Shown here one piece after another: positions 16,484 to 24,612 of a DNA stretch of 36,622 nt. Made by a program: the position numbers and the translations under genes. Every line of letters starts with the position of its first letter. The first letter of the stretch is position 1. Origin of the DNA: an uncultured Clostridia bacterium. Lineage in GTDB: Bacteria > Bacillota > Clostridia > Oscillospirales > Acutalibacteraceae. The DNA lies in NCBI GenBank assembly GCA_947166135.1, contig CAMVDB010000014.1, positions 1-36,622 of the forward strand. Reading direction: 5' to 3'. The notes under the pieces were generated by a model. It was not told the DNA's origin. It worked only from the letters and a program-made list of their open reading frames with translations, and did no database searches.

Positions 16484-17860
16484 ATGGCATTCGAAAGCTT
16501 GTCGGATAAGCTGACAAACGCCTTTAAAAAGCTGAAGAGCAAGGGTAAGCTGACCGAAGCCGACGTAAAGGAAGCGATGCGTGAGGTACGTCTGGCGCTT
16601 CTTGAAGCCGACGTCAACTATAAGGTCGCCAAGGACTTTACTGGCAAGGTCACCGAGCGCGCTATCGGCGCCGACGTGATGGAGAGCCTGACGCCTGCCC
16701 AGATGGTCATCAAGATCGTCAACGAGGAGCTGATCGCTCTGATGGGTGACGAGGACGCCCGCGTGGAGTTTTCCTCCAAGCCGCCGACAGTCATCATGCT
16801 GTGCGGTCTGCAGGGCGCCGGTAAAACCACCCATGCCGCGAAGCTCGGTAAATACTTTAAGGCGCAGAATCACCGCCCGATGCTGGCGGCGTGCGATATC
16901 TACCGACCCGCCGCGATCGAACAGCTGAAGATCGTCGGCGCTCAGGCAGAGGTACCGGTCTTTGAGATGGGTACCGAGAACCCCGTGAAGATCGCGAAGG
17001 AAGCGATCCGCCACGCAAAGGACTACGGCAACGATATCGTCATCCTCGATACCGCCGGCCGTCTGCATATCGACGAACAGCTCATGCAGGAGCTGCGCGA
17101 CATCAAAGCGGAGGTCGACCCCGACGAGATCCTGCTGACCATCGACTCCATGACCGGTCAGGACGCAGTCAACGTCGCCAAGACCTTCAATGAATCGCTG
17201 GACATCACCGGCGTCATCCTCACCAAGCTCGACGGCGATACCCGCGGCGGTGCGGCGCTCTCGGTCAAGGCGGTCACCGGTCGTCCGATCAAGTTCTCCG
17301 GTACCGGCGAGAAGCTCGACGACCTCGAGGCGTTCCATCCCGACCGTATGGCGTCCCGAATCCTCGGTATGGGCGACGTGCTCACCCTGATCGAGGAAGC
17401 GGAGCAGAAGCTCGACGCCGAGAAGGCGGAGGAGCTCGCCAAGAAGATGCTCAAGAACAAGATGGATTTCAACGATATGCTCGCTCAGCTCGAGCAGGTC
17501 CAGAATATGGGCCCCATCAAGGGGATCCTCTCCAAGCTGCCCGGCATCGGCAACAAGGTCGATGATCTCGATATCAACGATCGCGTGCTCGATTGGAACA
17601 AGGCGATCATCCTCTCGATGACCCCCGCCGAGCGCGAGCATCCCGGACTGCTGAATCCTTCCCGCAAGCGCAGGATCGCCGCAGGCTCCGGCAGACCGAT
17701 CGAGGAGGTCAACCGTATCATCAAGCAGCTGGAACAGACCCAGAAGATGATGCGCCAGTTCACCTCGAAGGGTAAGAAGGGCAAGCAGCTCAGAAAGATG
17801 CTCAGCCAGCAGGGCGGAGGCGGCATGCCCCCGATGGGCGGCGGCTTCCCGGGCATGTAA
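16484..17860 (+). CDS. ffh: Signal recognition particle protein (SRP54 homologue)
   Basis: 458 residues, typical length. N domain about 1-90. The GTPase domain has P-loop GLQGAGKT (108-115), DTAGRLHID (~190), the insertion-box region, and TKLDGDTRGG (~246). The M domain from ~300 has LSKLPGIGNK, and SRKRRIAAGSGRPIEEVNRIIKQ, which binds 4.5S/SRP RNA, ending in a Gly/Met-rich tail (GGGMPPMGGGFPGM). It targets nascent membrane and secreted proteins to FtsY and SecYEG. Second gene of the ylxM operon. No SRP RNA gene is seen in this window. Confidence 0.98.
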   Translation: MAFESLSDKLTNAFKKLKSKGKLTEADVKEAMREVRLALLEADVNYKVAKDFTGKVTERAIGADVMESLTPAQMVIKIVNEELIALMGDEDARVEFSSKPPTVIMLCGLQGAGKTTHAAKLGKYFKAQNHRPMLAACDIYRPAAIEQLKIVGAQAEVPVFEMGTENPVKIAKEAIRHAKDYGNDIVILDTAGRLHIDEQLMQELRDIKAEVDPDEILLTIDSMTGQDAVNVAKTFNESLDITGVILTKLDGDTRGGAALSVKAVTGRPIKFSGTGEKLDDLEAFHPDRMASRILGMGDVLTLIEEAEQKLDAEKAEELAKKMLKNKMDFNDMLAQLEQVQNMGPIKGILSKLPGIGNKVDDLDINDRVLDWNKAIILSMTPAEREHPGLLNPSRKRRIAAGSGRPIEEVNRIIKQLEQTQKMMRQFTSKGKKGKQLRKMLSQQGGGGMPPMGGGFPGM

Positions 17861-17943
17861 AACGCTGATCACGGAGCAATCCGTTCAGATAATTTACGAT
17901 TGTAAATTAATAGATAAGATTATAAAGCAAGGAGGTTAGAAAA

Positions 17944-18183
17944 ATGGTTAAAATCAGACTCAGAAGAATGGGCGCGAAGAAGAACCCCTTCTATCGCATC
18001 GTGGTAGCTGACTCTCGCTATCCCCGCGACGGTCGCTTCATCGAAGAGATCGGTACCTACAACCCCACCACCGAGCCCTCGGAGGTTAAGGTAGACGCCG
18101 ATAAGGTTAAGGAGTGGATCGCTAAGGGCGCACAGCCGACCGATACCGTAAAGGCTTTATTGAAGAACACAGGCATCATCTAA
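17944..18183 (+). CDS. rpsP: 30S ribosomal protein S16
   Basis: 79 residues, normal for S16. Starts [44 protein letters not shown], the hallmark of the family, and ends with the [23 protein letters not shown] helix. AAGGAGGT lies 7 nt before ATG 17944. The 83-nt gap after ffh holds an AATTTAC/GTAAATT inverted repeat at about 17892-17909 but no convincing promoter, so read-through from ffh is likely. Confidence 0.98.
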   Translation: MVKIRLRRMGAKKNPFYRIVVADSRYPRDGRFIEEIGTYNPTTEPSEVKVDADKVKEWIAKGAQPTDTVKALLKNTGII

Positions 18184-18223
18184 TCAAATAGTATTGTAAT
18201 GTATTTGCGAAAGGACCATAATT

Positions 18224-18457
18224 ATGAAAGACTTACTTCTTACTATTGCTCAGGGTCTCGTTGAAGATCCTGCTTCGGTTAGCGTAACTGTTGATGAACC
18301 TAATGAAGAGGGCACTGTCGTTTACCACATCCACGTGGCAGAGGGCGATATGGGCAGAATCATCGGCAAGCAGGGCAGAATCGCGAAGGCGATCCGCACC
18401 GTAGCTCGCTCCGCAGCTATCCGCAAGAACGAGAAGGTTATGGTAGAGATCGACTAA
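18224..18457 (+). CDS. khpA: KH-domain RNA-binding protein KhpA (YlqC)
   Basis: 77 residues: one KH domain with the GxxG loop in MGRIIGKQGRIAKAIRTV (43-60). The small KH protein KhpA, with KhpB/EloR, binds RNA and affects cell elongation in streptococci and related bacteria; it is typically placed right after rpsP, as here (40 nt). ATG 18224 after GAAAGGA. Followed by a strong terminator, so the rimM-trmD-rplS genes that often continue this operon are not here. Confidence 0.95.
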   Translation: MKDLLLTIAQGLVEDPASVSVTVDEPNEEGTVVYHIHVAEGDMGRIIGKQGRIAKAIRTVARSAAIRKNEKVMVEID

Positions 18458-18485
18458 TTCCACATTTCCATAGCACACGCTCAAG

Positions 18486-18512
18486 AACGCACCCACGCGG
18501 TGCGTTTTTTCT
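18486..18512 (+). terminator. Terminator of the ylxM-ffh-rpsP-khpA operon
   Basis: 8-bp stem AACGCACC (18486-18493) with GGTGCGTT (18499-18506), then TTTTTT. Confidence 0.92.
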
Positions 18513-18608
18513 TTTATTCATAAAGGTTTACGGGCTGTGCATTTTTATATTGCATTTGTTTTTTTAATACTTAGTATAAGAAAAGTGATCACTAATTTGA
18601 TATAAACA

Positions 18609-18647
18609 AAACCGTCTTAATACTCATAAAGGGTAATAAGACGGTTT
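18609..18647. terminator. Terminator of the rnf operon (bidirectional)
   Basis: 11-bp stem AAACCGTCTTA (18609-18619) with TAAGACGGTTT (18637-18647). T-rich flanks lie on both sides: AATTTTTT on the plus strand, TGTTTATA on the minus strand. Confidence 0.8.
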
Positions 18648-18662
18648 AATTTTTTGCTATGA

Positions 18663-19457
18663 TCACGCCTTGAAGTAGGTGATGATGTTCTGGGGACAGG
18701 CTTCGACGCACGCGCCGCAGTCGGTACACAGCTCGGGCTGAACGTAAGCGCAGAAGTCCTTGACGGTGACAGCGCCCTGTTCGCACGCCTTCTCGCACTT
18801 CTTACAGCCGATACAGCCGATATCGCAGAGCTTGCGCGTCACGCCGCCCTTGTCGTGGTTGGAGCAGCGTACCAGCGCCATATCCTTCTTCGGTACGATC
18901 TCGATGATGCCTCTCGGGCACGCCTTCACACAGAGAGTACAGGCGCGGCACTTGCTGTCGTCGACATAAGCGACGCCGTTCGTGACGTGGATCGCGTCGT
19001 AGGGACAGGCGGCTTCACAGTCGCCCAGACCCATACAGCCGTAGGAGCAGGCGGTCAGTCCGCCGCCGATCTTCAGCGCGGCGGCGCAGCTCTTGATACC
19101 GCTGTACTCCGCCTTGTAGTCGGTGTGCTCGAGAGAGCCCATGCACTTGACGACAGCGACCTTAGGCTCGACGGCGCCGGTATCGACGCCGAGGATCTCG
19201 GAGACCGCCTTGGTGCAGGCGAGTCCGCCGGGAGCACAGAGTCCGGGCTCCGCCTCGCCCTTGGCGAGGGCGTTCGCGTAGCCGGAGCAGCCCGAGTAGC
19301 CGCAGGCGCCGCAGTTGGCGCCGGGGAGCGCTTCGAGGATGGCTTCCGCCTTCTCGTCCTTCGGCACAGCCATGATGATGGAGGCGAAGGACAGGATCAG
19401 TCCGATCAGGAGTCCGATGCCGGCGACGATGCCGACAGCTAATAAAATTCCGTTCAT
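18663..19457 (-). CDS. rnfB: Rnf complex subunit B, Fe-S electron-entry protein
   Basis: 264 residues. N-terminal membrane anchor (about 4-30), then the RnfB four-cysteine cluster domain GANCGACGYSGCSGYANAL (about 46-64) with a downstream Cys. Several ferredoxin-type CxxCxxCxxxC motifs follow (CEAACP, CRACTLCVKACPRG, CIGCKKCEKACEQG, CTDCGACVEACPQN). It takes electrons from reduced ferredoxin and feeds the complex. Last gene of rnfCDGEAB, as in other clostridia. ATG 19457 behind GGAGGTACGGC, 11 nt after rnfA. Confidence 0.96.
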   Translation of the reverse strand: MNGILLAVGIVAGIGLLIGLILSFASIIMAVPKDEKAEAILEALPGANCGACGYSGCSGYANALAKGEAEPGLCAPGGLACTKAVSEILGVDTGAVEPKVAVVKCMGSLEHTDYKAEYSGIKSCAAALKIGGGLTACSYGCMGLGDCEAACPYDAIHVTNGVAYVDDSKCRACTLCVKACPRGIIEIVPKKDMALVRCSNHDKGGVTRKLCDIGCIGCKKCEKACEQGAVTVKDFCAYVQPELCTDCGACVEACPQNIITYFKA

Positions 19458-19468
19458 GCCGTACCTCC

Positions 19469-20092
19469 TTAACCGAGCGGGATGAGCTTATCGACAAAGC
19501 CCGCGAACCCGAGGAAGGACAGCGACACCAGCGCCGCGGCGACCAGCGTGATCGGCAGACCCTTGAGCGACTTGGGGATATCGGCGTTCTCGAGCCGTCC
19601 GCGTACGCCCGCGAACATGACCATCGCCACAAGGAAGCCGATACCGGCGCCGAAGGCGTTGACCAGCGCGTGGCCGTAGGTGTAGGTATAGGCGGTGGTG
19701 GAGTCGACCTTCTGGAGCACCAGCATGGTGACGCCCAGCACGGCACAGTTGGTGGTGATCAGCGGCAGGTAGATGCCCAGCGAGTTATACAGCGCGGGGA
19801 TGTACTTGCGCAGGACGATCTCGACCAGCTGTACCAGACCCGCGATGATCAGGATGAACAGCACGGTCTGGAGATAATCCAGTCCCATCGGGACCAGCAG
19901 ATACATATAGATCGGGAAGGTGACCGCCGTCGCGAGCACCATGACAAAGGTGACGGCGACGGACATACCGACCGCGGTGTTCAGCTTTTTGGAAACGCCG
20001 AGGAAGGGGCATATTCCGAGGAACTTGGAGAGAACGTAGTTCTCGGTCAGGATCGCCGCGAGAAAAACGGCTACGAGGGATTTGATCAGCAT
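19469..20092 (-). CDS. rnfA: Rnf complex subunit A, integral membrane
   Basis: 207 residues, six membrane helices. Conserved RnfA features: ENYVLSKFLGICPFLGVSKK (17-36), ALYNSLGIYLPLITTNCAVLGV (~100-121) and NAFGAGIGFLVAMVMFAGVRGRL. RnfA and RnfE are homologous, inverted in the membrane, and hold a cluster or cysteine pair between them along the ion path. ATG 20092 directly abuts the rnfE stop. Confidence 0.97.
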   Translation of the reverse strand: MLIKSLVAVFLAAILTENYVLSKFLGICPFLGVSKKLNTAVGMSVAVTFVMVLATAVTFPIYMYLLVPMGLDYLQTVLFILIIAGLVQLVEIVLRKYIPALYNSLGIYLPLITTNCAVLGVTMLVLQKVDSTTAYTYTYGHALVNAFGAGIGFLVAMVMFAGVRGRLENADIPKSLKGLPITLVAAALVSLSFLGFAGFVDKLIPLG

Positions 20093-20776
20093 TTACCCCG
20101 CCTCCTTTCCGGTTTTCTCACACGCCTTGTCGGCGCAGTTCTCGGACATCGGGCAGCCGTCGCAGGGAGAGGTCTTGACCTTCTTGCCGGAGCGCTCGTT
20201 GAGCTTGTTCGCGAGCATGATCAGCATACCGAACACGAAGAAGCCGCCGGGGGGCAGGATGAAGATCAGGATCCGGACAGGCATGATCTGCAAGCCGAAC
20301 AGGGAGCCGGAGCCGAGCAGCTCGCGGATGATACCCATGCACAGCAGCGCCGCCGTGAAGCCGACGCCCATGCCGAGTCCGTCGAGGATCGAGGGCAGGA
20401 CGGGGTTCTTGCCGGCGAACATCTCGGCTCTGCCCAGGATGATACAGTTAACGACGATCAGCGGCAGATAGATGCCGAGGGAGTCGTTGATCGCGGGAGC
20501 GAACGCCTTGACGAGCATCTGGACGACGGAGACGAAGCCCGCGATGATCGTGATGTAGGCGGGGATACGCACCTTGTCGGGGATGACCTTTCTGAGGAGC
20601 GAGATGACCGCGTTGGAGCAGACGAGCACCGCCGTAGCGGCTACGCCCATGCCGATCGCGTTGGAGGCGGAGGTGGTGACGGCGAGGGTGGGGCAGGTGC
20701 CGAGCACCAGACAGAGAACGGGGTTCTCTTTGATGATACCCTTGGTAAACTCTTTGAAAAGACTTCTTTTAGCCAT
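20093..20776 (-). CDS. rnfE: Rnf complex subunit E, integral membrane
   Basis: 227 residues from ATG 20776, which overlaps the rnfG stop in TGATG; GTG 20779 is an alternative. It has the NPVLCLVLGTCPTLAVTTSASNAIGMG and INDSLGIYLPLIVVNCIILGRAE blocks typical of RnfE/NqrD. The C-terminal tail after ~200 is cytoplasmic and Cys-rich (CDGCPMSENCADKACE), four cysteines in sixteen residues. That tail is beyond the minimal family core and might bind a metal or cluster. Confidence 0.96.
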   Translation of the reverse strand: MAKRSLFKEFTKGIIKENPVLCLVLGTCPTLAVTTSASNAIGMGVAATAVLVCSNAVISLLRKVIPDKVRIPAYITIIAGFVSVVQMLVKAFAPAINDSLGIYLPLIVVNCIILGRAEMFAGKNPVLPSILDGLGMGVGFTAALLCMGIIRELLGSGSLFGLQIMPVRILIFILPPGGFFVFGMLIMLANKLNERSGKKVKTSPCDGCPMSENCADKACEKTGKEAG

Positions 20777-21393
20777 CACTCACCCTCCTTTACTGAGATA
20801 TTGCTGTCGTCGGCGCCTCCGATAGAGGATACGGTGCCGACGTTTTCGGTATAGATCTTCAGCGCCTCGTTGACCGCCTTGGTGACGGCACGGGAGCTGA
20901 TGGTCGCCGAGGTGACCGCGTCGACCGTCTGGGCGCTGCCGGAGCTGGCGTCCTTGCTGACGACGATGTCGGAGCTGACGTCCAGACCCTTGTACTGGTC
21001 GCGGAAGCTCGCGTTCGAGGTGTTCTTGCCCAGACCCGGGGTCTCGTCATCATTGTAGAAGACGTCCACGCCGATGATCTTGCCGTCGGCGATACCGGTC
21101 ATGACCTTGACCTGACCGCCGTAGCCCTGGGTCGCGGTAGAGATCGCGTAGCCGACGGTCTCGCCGCCTTCGTTTTTGCCTTCATAAAGGACGTCGGGGA
21201 TCAGCTCGTCAAAGGACTGAGCCTCGGAACAGACAGCCTTCATGCTCTCGGACTTGCTCTGCTGTTCGTTCTCGGCGATCTTACCGGCGGTGACGTTATT
21301 GGTCAGCGCAAGCGCCGCCGTGACCACCAGACAGATCAGGAACAGCGAGATCGTGGGGATCAAAATCGCCTTAGGCGTTATCTTGAATCTCAT
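20776..21393 (-). CDS. rnfG: Rnf complex subunit G, covalent-FMN protein
   Basis: 205 residues from ATG 21393, chosen because it has GGGGGAG upstream, overlaps the rnfD stop by 4 nt (ATGA) and starts the usual short basic region plus membrane helix (MRFKITPKAILIPTISLFLICLVVTAALAL). The upstream extension to 21576 is just the rnfD region in another frame. The FMN-binding domain has YGGQVKVMTGIADGKIIGVDV, the ETPGLGKN loop (FYNDDETPGLG) and the flavinylation motif VTSATISS, where FMN is attached to the Thr of SAT. Confidence 0.95.
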   Translation of the reverse strand: MRFKITPKAILIPTISLFLICLVVTAALALTNNVTAGKIAENEQQSKSESMKAVCSEAQSFDELIPDVLYEGKNEGGETVGYAISTATQGYGGQVKVMTGIADGKIIGVDVFYNDDETPGLGKNTSNASFRDQYKGLDVSSDIVVSKDASSGSAQTVDAVTSATISSRAVTKAVNEALKIYTENVGTVSSIGGADDSNISVKEGE

Positions 21394-22340
21394 TTTTTCT
21401 CCCCCTTTGCTTTTTTGACGTAGCCGAGCGTGCGGGGTGTGGTGAGGCGCTCGATATGGGGGACGAGGATGTTCATCAGAAGGATCGAGAAGCTGACGCC
21501 CTCGGGCATGTTGGAATAAGCGCGCAGCAGGATGGTGAAGAAACCGCAGCCTACCGCGAAGATGACCTTGCCCCACTTGGTGACGGGGGAGGTGGTGTAG
21601 TCGGTCGCCATGAAGATCGCGCCCAGCAGCAGACCGCCCGAGAGCAGCTGGTACAGGGGATCGAGCCCGACGATCAGGCTCATCAGCGCCGCGGTCGCGA
21701 GGTAGACGCAGGGGATGATGGGGGAGATGACGCGACGGACGACGAGATAGATACCGCCGAGGATCAGCGCGACAGCACAGACCTCACCGATGGAGCCGCC
21801 GCAGCGACCGATCAGCAGATCGATGTAGGAATAGACGCCGGGAGCGGCGGCGAGCGGGGTCGCGGAGGTGGTCGCGTCGATCTGAGCCGCCGCGGGAGCA
21901 CCTGCGGCAGTGACCCAGTGCATCATCGCCGAGGGGAAGGATACCAGCAGAACGATACGCGCCGCTAAAGCGGGGTTGACGAAGTTCATGCCGATACCGC
22001 CGAACATCTGCTTGACCACGACGATCGCGATCAGACAGCCGAACATGGCGATCAGCGGGTTGATGTCGACGGGCAGATTCAAGGCGAGCAGCAGACCCGT
22101 GACGACCGCGGACAGGTCGCCGATGGTGGTGTCGCGCTTCATGATCTTGCGCGAGGCGTACTCGAGCAGGACACAGGTGGAAACGCATACGCCGATCAGT
22201 ACCATCGAGCGCAGACCGAAGATCACGCATGCCGCGATCGCGGCGGGACACAGCGCGATAATCACGTCGAGCATGATGCGGCGGGTACTGTTATTGCCTT
22301 TAAAATGCGGGGAGGAGGATACATGTAATTTTGATTCCAT
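21390..22340 (-). CDS. rnfD: Rnf complex subunit D, covalent-FMN membrane protein
   Basis: 316 residues, about eight to ten membrane helices. The typical N-terminus is HVSSSPHFKGNNSTRRIMLDV. The block KQMFGGIGMNFVNPALAARIVLLVSF and the C-terminal FMATDYTTSPVT are strongly conserved. A flavinylation-like TTSATPLA motif lies near residue 155. ATG 22340 overlaps the rnfC stop in TAATG. It passes electrons with RnfG and forms part of the Na+ or H+ channel. Confidence 0.96.
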   Translation of the reverse strand: MESKLHVSSSPHFKGNNSTRRIMLDVIIALCPAAIAACVIFGLRSMVLIGVCVSTCVLLEYASRKIMKRDTTIGDLSAVVTGLLLALNLPVDINPLIAMFGCLIAIVVVKQMFGGIGMNFVNPALAARIVLLVSFPSAMMHWVTAAGAPAAAQIDATTSATPLAAAPGVYSYIDLLIGRCGGSIGEVCAVALILGGIYLVVRRVISPIIPCVYLATAALMSLIVGLDPLYQLLSGGLLLGAIFMATDYTTSPVTKWGKVIFAVGCGFFTILLRAYSNMPEGVSFSILLMNILVPHIERLTTPRTLGYVKKAKGEKK

Positions 22341-23710
22341 TACTTTTTACCTCCTTTATTCGCGGCGATCTCATCACGCTTCGCCTTCTGGATCAGCGCC
22401 TTGCCCATGCGGATATTCTGCACCAGATGGCGCTTGGCAGGGCAGGTGAAGGAGCAGCAGCCGCACTCCATACAGTTCATGGCGTTGTACGCCTTGAGGG
22501 CGTCGATGTCGCCGCGGTTGGCGGCGTTGGCGAGCTCTAAGGGCTGTAATCTCATCGGGCAGGCGTCGAGGCACTTGCCGCAGCGGATACAGGCGGTGGG
22601 CTCGTTATATTTCGCTTCTTTTTCGGACAGCGCGAGGATCGCGTTGTTCTGCTTTAATACATACAGGTCGTCGTTCGGGAGTGAGATTCCCATCATCGGG
22701 CCGCCCATGATCAGCTTGTAGGGCTGTTCCTTATAGCCGCCTACGAAGTCGATGACCTCCTTGATCGGGGTACCGATCGGGACAATGACGTTGACGGGGT
22801 TCTCGATACAGCCGCCGTCTACCGTCAGTCGGCGGGAGATCAGCGGGATACCGGTCTTGAGGTAACGGGAGATGAAGGCAATCGAGCCGACGTTCATGAC
22901 GAGGCAGCCCGCGTCGGAGGGCAGTCCGCCGACCGGTACCTCGCGCCCGGTACACGCCTTGATGAGGATCTTCTCGGCGCCCTGCGGGTAGGTCGCCTTG
23001 ATCGGCAGGACGCGGATCTCGTCCTCGGGATCGATCGAGCTGTCGGCGATCTCGCGCAGCGCCTTGATCGCGTCGGGCTTGTTGTTCTCGATACCGATGA
23101 TGACGCGGTGGATATTCAGAAATTCCTTGACCGTGATGATGCCCGAGATAACGTCCCAGCTGTTCTCGAGGATCTCGCGGTGGTCGGAGGTGATGTAGGG
23201 CTCGCACTCGGCGACGTTGATGATCAGGGTATCGACGTTCTTGTCCGAGGGAATGTTGAGCTTGACGGCGGTCGGGAAGCCCGCGCCGCCTAAGCCGACC
23301 AGTCCGCTGTTGCGTACGGCTGTGATCAGGTCGGAGAGGGAGTCGACCTTCGGGGGCTTGATATCGGGCGAGAGGCGCTGTTCGCCGTCGCTCTCGATGA
23401 AGACGGCTTCTACCTTTGAGCCGTCGGGCATGGTGATCTTGTCGATTTTCTTGACCTTACCGGAGACGCTCGCGTGGATCGGCGCGCTGACGAAGGCGTC
23501 GGAGCCGGCGATCTGCTGACCGACGTCTACCGTGTCGCCGACCTTGACCATCGGCTTGCACGGAGCGCCGATATGCTGGGTCATCGGCAGAGCGACGATC
23601 GCGGGCACCGGCATCATCACGCTCTCTTTGTGAGCGGTGTTCTTGTTGTGCGGAGCGTGTACGCCGCCCTTGGTGCGGTAGGGTCGCTTGGGAAAGCTTA
23701 GCTCAGCCAA
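22340..23710 (-). CDS. rnfC: Rnf complex subunit C, NAD+-reducing peripheral protein
   Basis: 456 residues if started at TTG 23710, which has a GGAGG site at the right distance (7 nt) and keeps the family N-terminus (LSFPKRPYRTKGGVHAPHNKNTA). The longer frame from ATG 23770 adds 20 residues unlike RnfC and has no binding site. The soluble subunit carries the NADH/FMN Rossmann-like region (GLGGAGFPTAVKLN, ~150) and two [4Fe-4S] motifs, CIRCGKCLDACPMR and CMECGCCSFTCPAKRHLVQ. First gene of rnfCDGEAB, whose product couples ferredoxin oxidation and NAD+ reduction to ion pumping. Confidence 0.96.
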   Translation of the reverse strand: MAELSFPKRPYRTKGGVHAPHNKNTAHKESVMMPVPAIVALPMTQHIGAPCKPMVKVGDTVDVGQQIAGSDAFVSAPIHASVSGKVKKIDKITMPDGSKVEAVFIESDGEQRLSPDIKPPKVDSLSDLITAVRNSGLVGLGGAGFPTAVKLNIPSDKNVDTLIINVAECEPYITSDHREILENSWDVISGIITVKEFLNIHRVIIGIENNKPDAIKALREIADSSIDPEDEIRVLPIKATYPQGAEKILIKACTGREVPVGGLPSDAGCLVMNVGSIAFISRYLKTGIPLISRRLTVDGGCIENPVNVIVPIGTPIKEVIDFVGGYKEQPYKLIMGGPMMGISLPNDDLYVLKQNNAILALSEKEAKYNEPTACIRCGKCLDACPMRLQPLELANAANRGDIDALKAYNAMNCMECGCCSFTCPAKRHLVQNIRMGKALIQKAKRDEIAANKGGKK

Positions 23711-23776
23711 GATGATTCCTCCTTTTTTATACGATAAGTATTCGTAAAAACTTGTATAAAACTTAACCAATTATAT

Positions 23777-23805
23777 ATAATAACATTATATATGGCTTTT
23801 TTCAA
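23777..23805 (-). promoter_or_regulatory. Promoter of the rnf operon
   Basis: Minus-strand TTGAAA (23805-23800), 17-nt spacer, TATTAT (23782-23777), 67 nt before the rnfC start. It overlaps the rejected upstream start of the divergent spoVAE gene. Confidence 0.78.
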
Positions 23806-23851
23806 TAAGGGAAAGCCTGTTAATTATTTAACTTTTGAAAGGATTATCCTT

Positions 23852-24205
23852 ATGCAGTTTATCTTTGCGTTTTTAATCGGAGGGACGCTGTGTTTGATCG
23901 GCCAGCTGTTGATCGACCTGACCTCGCTGACGCCCGCGCGTATACTGACGGGCTTTGTGGTAGCGGGGGTGGTGCTGTCGGCGATCGGGCTGTATCAGCC
24001 GCTGGTCGACCTCGCCGGAGCGGGCGCGACGGTTCCGCTGTCGGGCTTCGGTCATCTGATGGCTGCGGGCGTACGCGACGCGGTCGATCGGGACGGCGCG
24101 ATCGGGATCCTCACCGGCGCTCTGACAGCGGCGGCAGGCGGAATCTCGGCGGCGGTGGTGTTCTCGCTCTTTGCGGGACTGCTCAGCAAGCCGAAGGAAA
24201 AGTGA
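23852..24205 (+). CDS. spoVAE: SpoVAE-like stage V sporulation membrane protein
   Basis: 117 residues from ATG 23852 (AAAGGATT upstream), the usual SpoVAE length; an ATG at 23792 would add 20 unrelated residues and overlaps the rnf promoter. The family pattern is plain: FAFLIGGTLCLIGQLLIDLTSLTPARILTGFVVAGVVLSAIGLYQPLVDLAGAGATVPLSGFGHLMAAGVRDAVD-like text through residue ~80, then TGALTAAAGGISAAVVFSLFAGLL. Four membrane segments. SpoVA proteins move dipicolinic acid in spores. The usual spoVAC/spoVAD partners are not beside it; here it is alone, divergent from rnf. Confidence 0.88.
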   Translation: MQFIFAFLIGGTLCLIGQLLIDLTSLTPARILTGFVVAGVVLSAIGLYQPLVDLAGAGATVPLSGFGHLMAAGVRDAVDRDGAIGILTGALTAAAGGISAAVVFSLFAGLLSKPKEK

Positions 24206-24218
24206 TTTTTCGCCAAAC

Positions 24219-24252
24219 CTAAAGGCGGAGGGCTGTTGCCCTCCGCCTTTAG
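24219..24252. terminator. Terminator between spoVAE and the small membrane protein
   Basis: Perfect 15-bp stem, 24219-24233 with 24238-24252, TGTT loop. It contains T-runs in the arms and serves both convergent genes. Confidence 0.85.
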
Positions 24253-24255
24253 TGC

Positions 24256-24408
24256 TTACTGTATTGAATAATCGAGGTATTCCTCTAGCTGTTCATCGTC
24301 TTTCTTTTGCTTTTCCTTCACAATCAGAAAAGCGGTGATAGCGGCAGACAGTGCCGCCACAGCAGAAATGATACAAACGAGCCATTTCCAAGTACTTTTC
24401 TTTTCCAT
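24256..24408 (-). CDS. 50-residue single-pass membrane protein
   Basis: ATG 24408 has AGGAGG 8 nt upstream and starts MEKKSTWKW; an earlier ATG at 24486 lies on the -35 box and is rejected. One membrane helix at about 9-31 (WLVCIISAVAALSAAITAFLIV), then a charged tail KEKQKKDDEQLEEYLDY. A near-consensus promoter and a terminator frame it, so it is very likely a real small gene. The family and role are unknown; small sporulation or stress membrane proteins have this form. Confidence 0.75.
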   Translation of the reverse strand: MEKKSTWKWLVCIISAVAALSAAITAFLIVKEKQKKDDEQLEEYLDYSIQ

Positions 24409-24457
24409 GCCAAGCCTCCTAATGGTTTCTATGCTAATAGTATAACGATATGCTAAA

Positions 24458-24486
24458 ATAATAACAGCAAAATCTCCAAATGTCAA
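24458..24486 (-). promoter_or_regulatory. Promoter of the 50-residue membrane protein
   Basis: Minus-strand TTGACA (24486-24481), 17-nt spacer, TATTAT (24463-24458). Confidence 0.85.
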
Positions 24487-24560
24487 TATCTGGTGTGTAA
24501 GTTTACGAAATGTTTTTAAAAAGACGGCATATCTAGTGGCTCAAAAAGAAAGAAAAACAG

Positions 24561-24590
24561 AAAAATCCCCGGGGATCGCTCCTCGGGGAT
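24561..24590 (-). terminator. Terminator of the dockerin protein gene
   Basis: 10-position stem ATCCCC... (24565-24574 with 24581-24590, one mismatch) followed on the minus strand by TTTTT and more T-rich sequence. Confidence 0.85.
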
Positions 24591-24612
24591 CGTGATATTT
24601 GTGAATCAGTGA

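Noticed and set aside
16178..17872. 564-codon open frame on the minus strand across ylxM and ffh
   Set aside because: It is a shadow of the GC-rich ffh gene: its residues are Leu/Gly/His/Asp-biased with no domain, while the plus strand encodes a perfect SRP54 protein.
19670..20854. 394-codon plus-strand frame across rnfA-rnfE
   Set aside because: Antisense shadow of conserved rnf genes; no signature and highly biased composition.
23711..23770. ATG-started longer rnfC
   Set aside because: No ribosome site and 20 unrelated residues; TTG 23710 has GGAGG at the right spacing.
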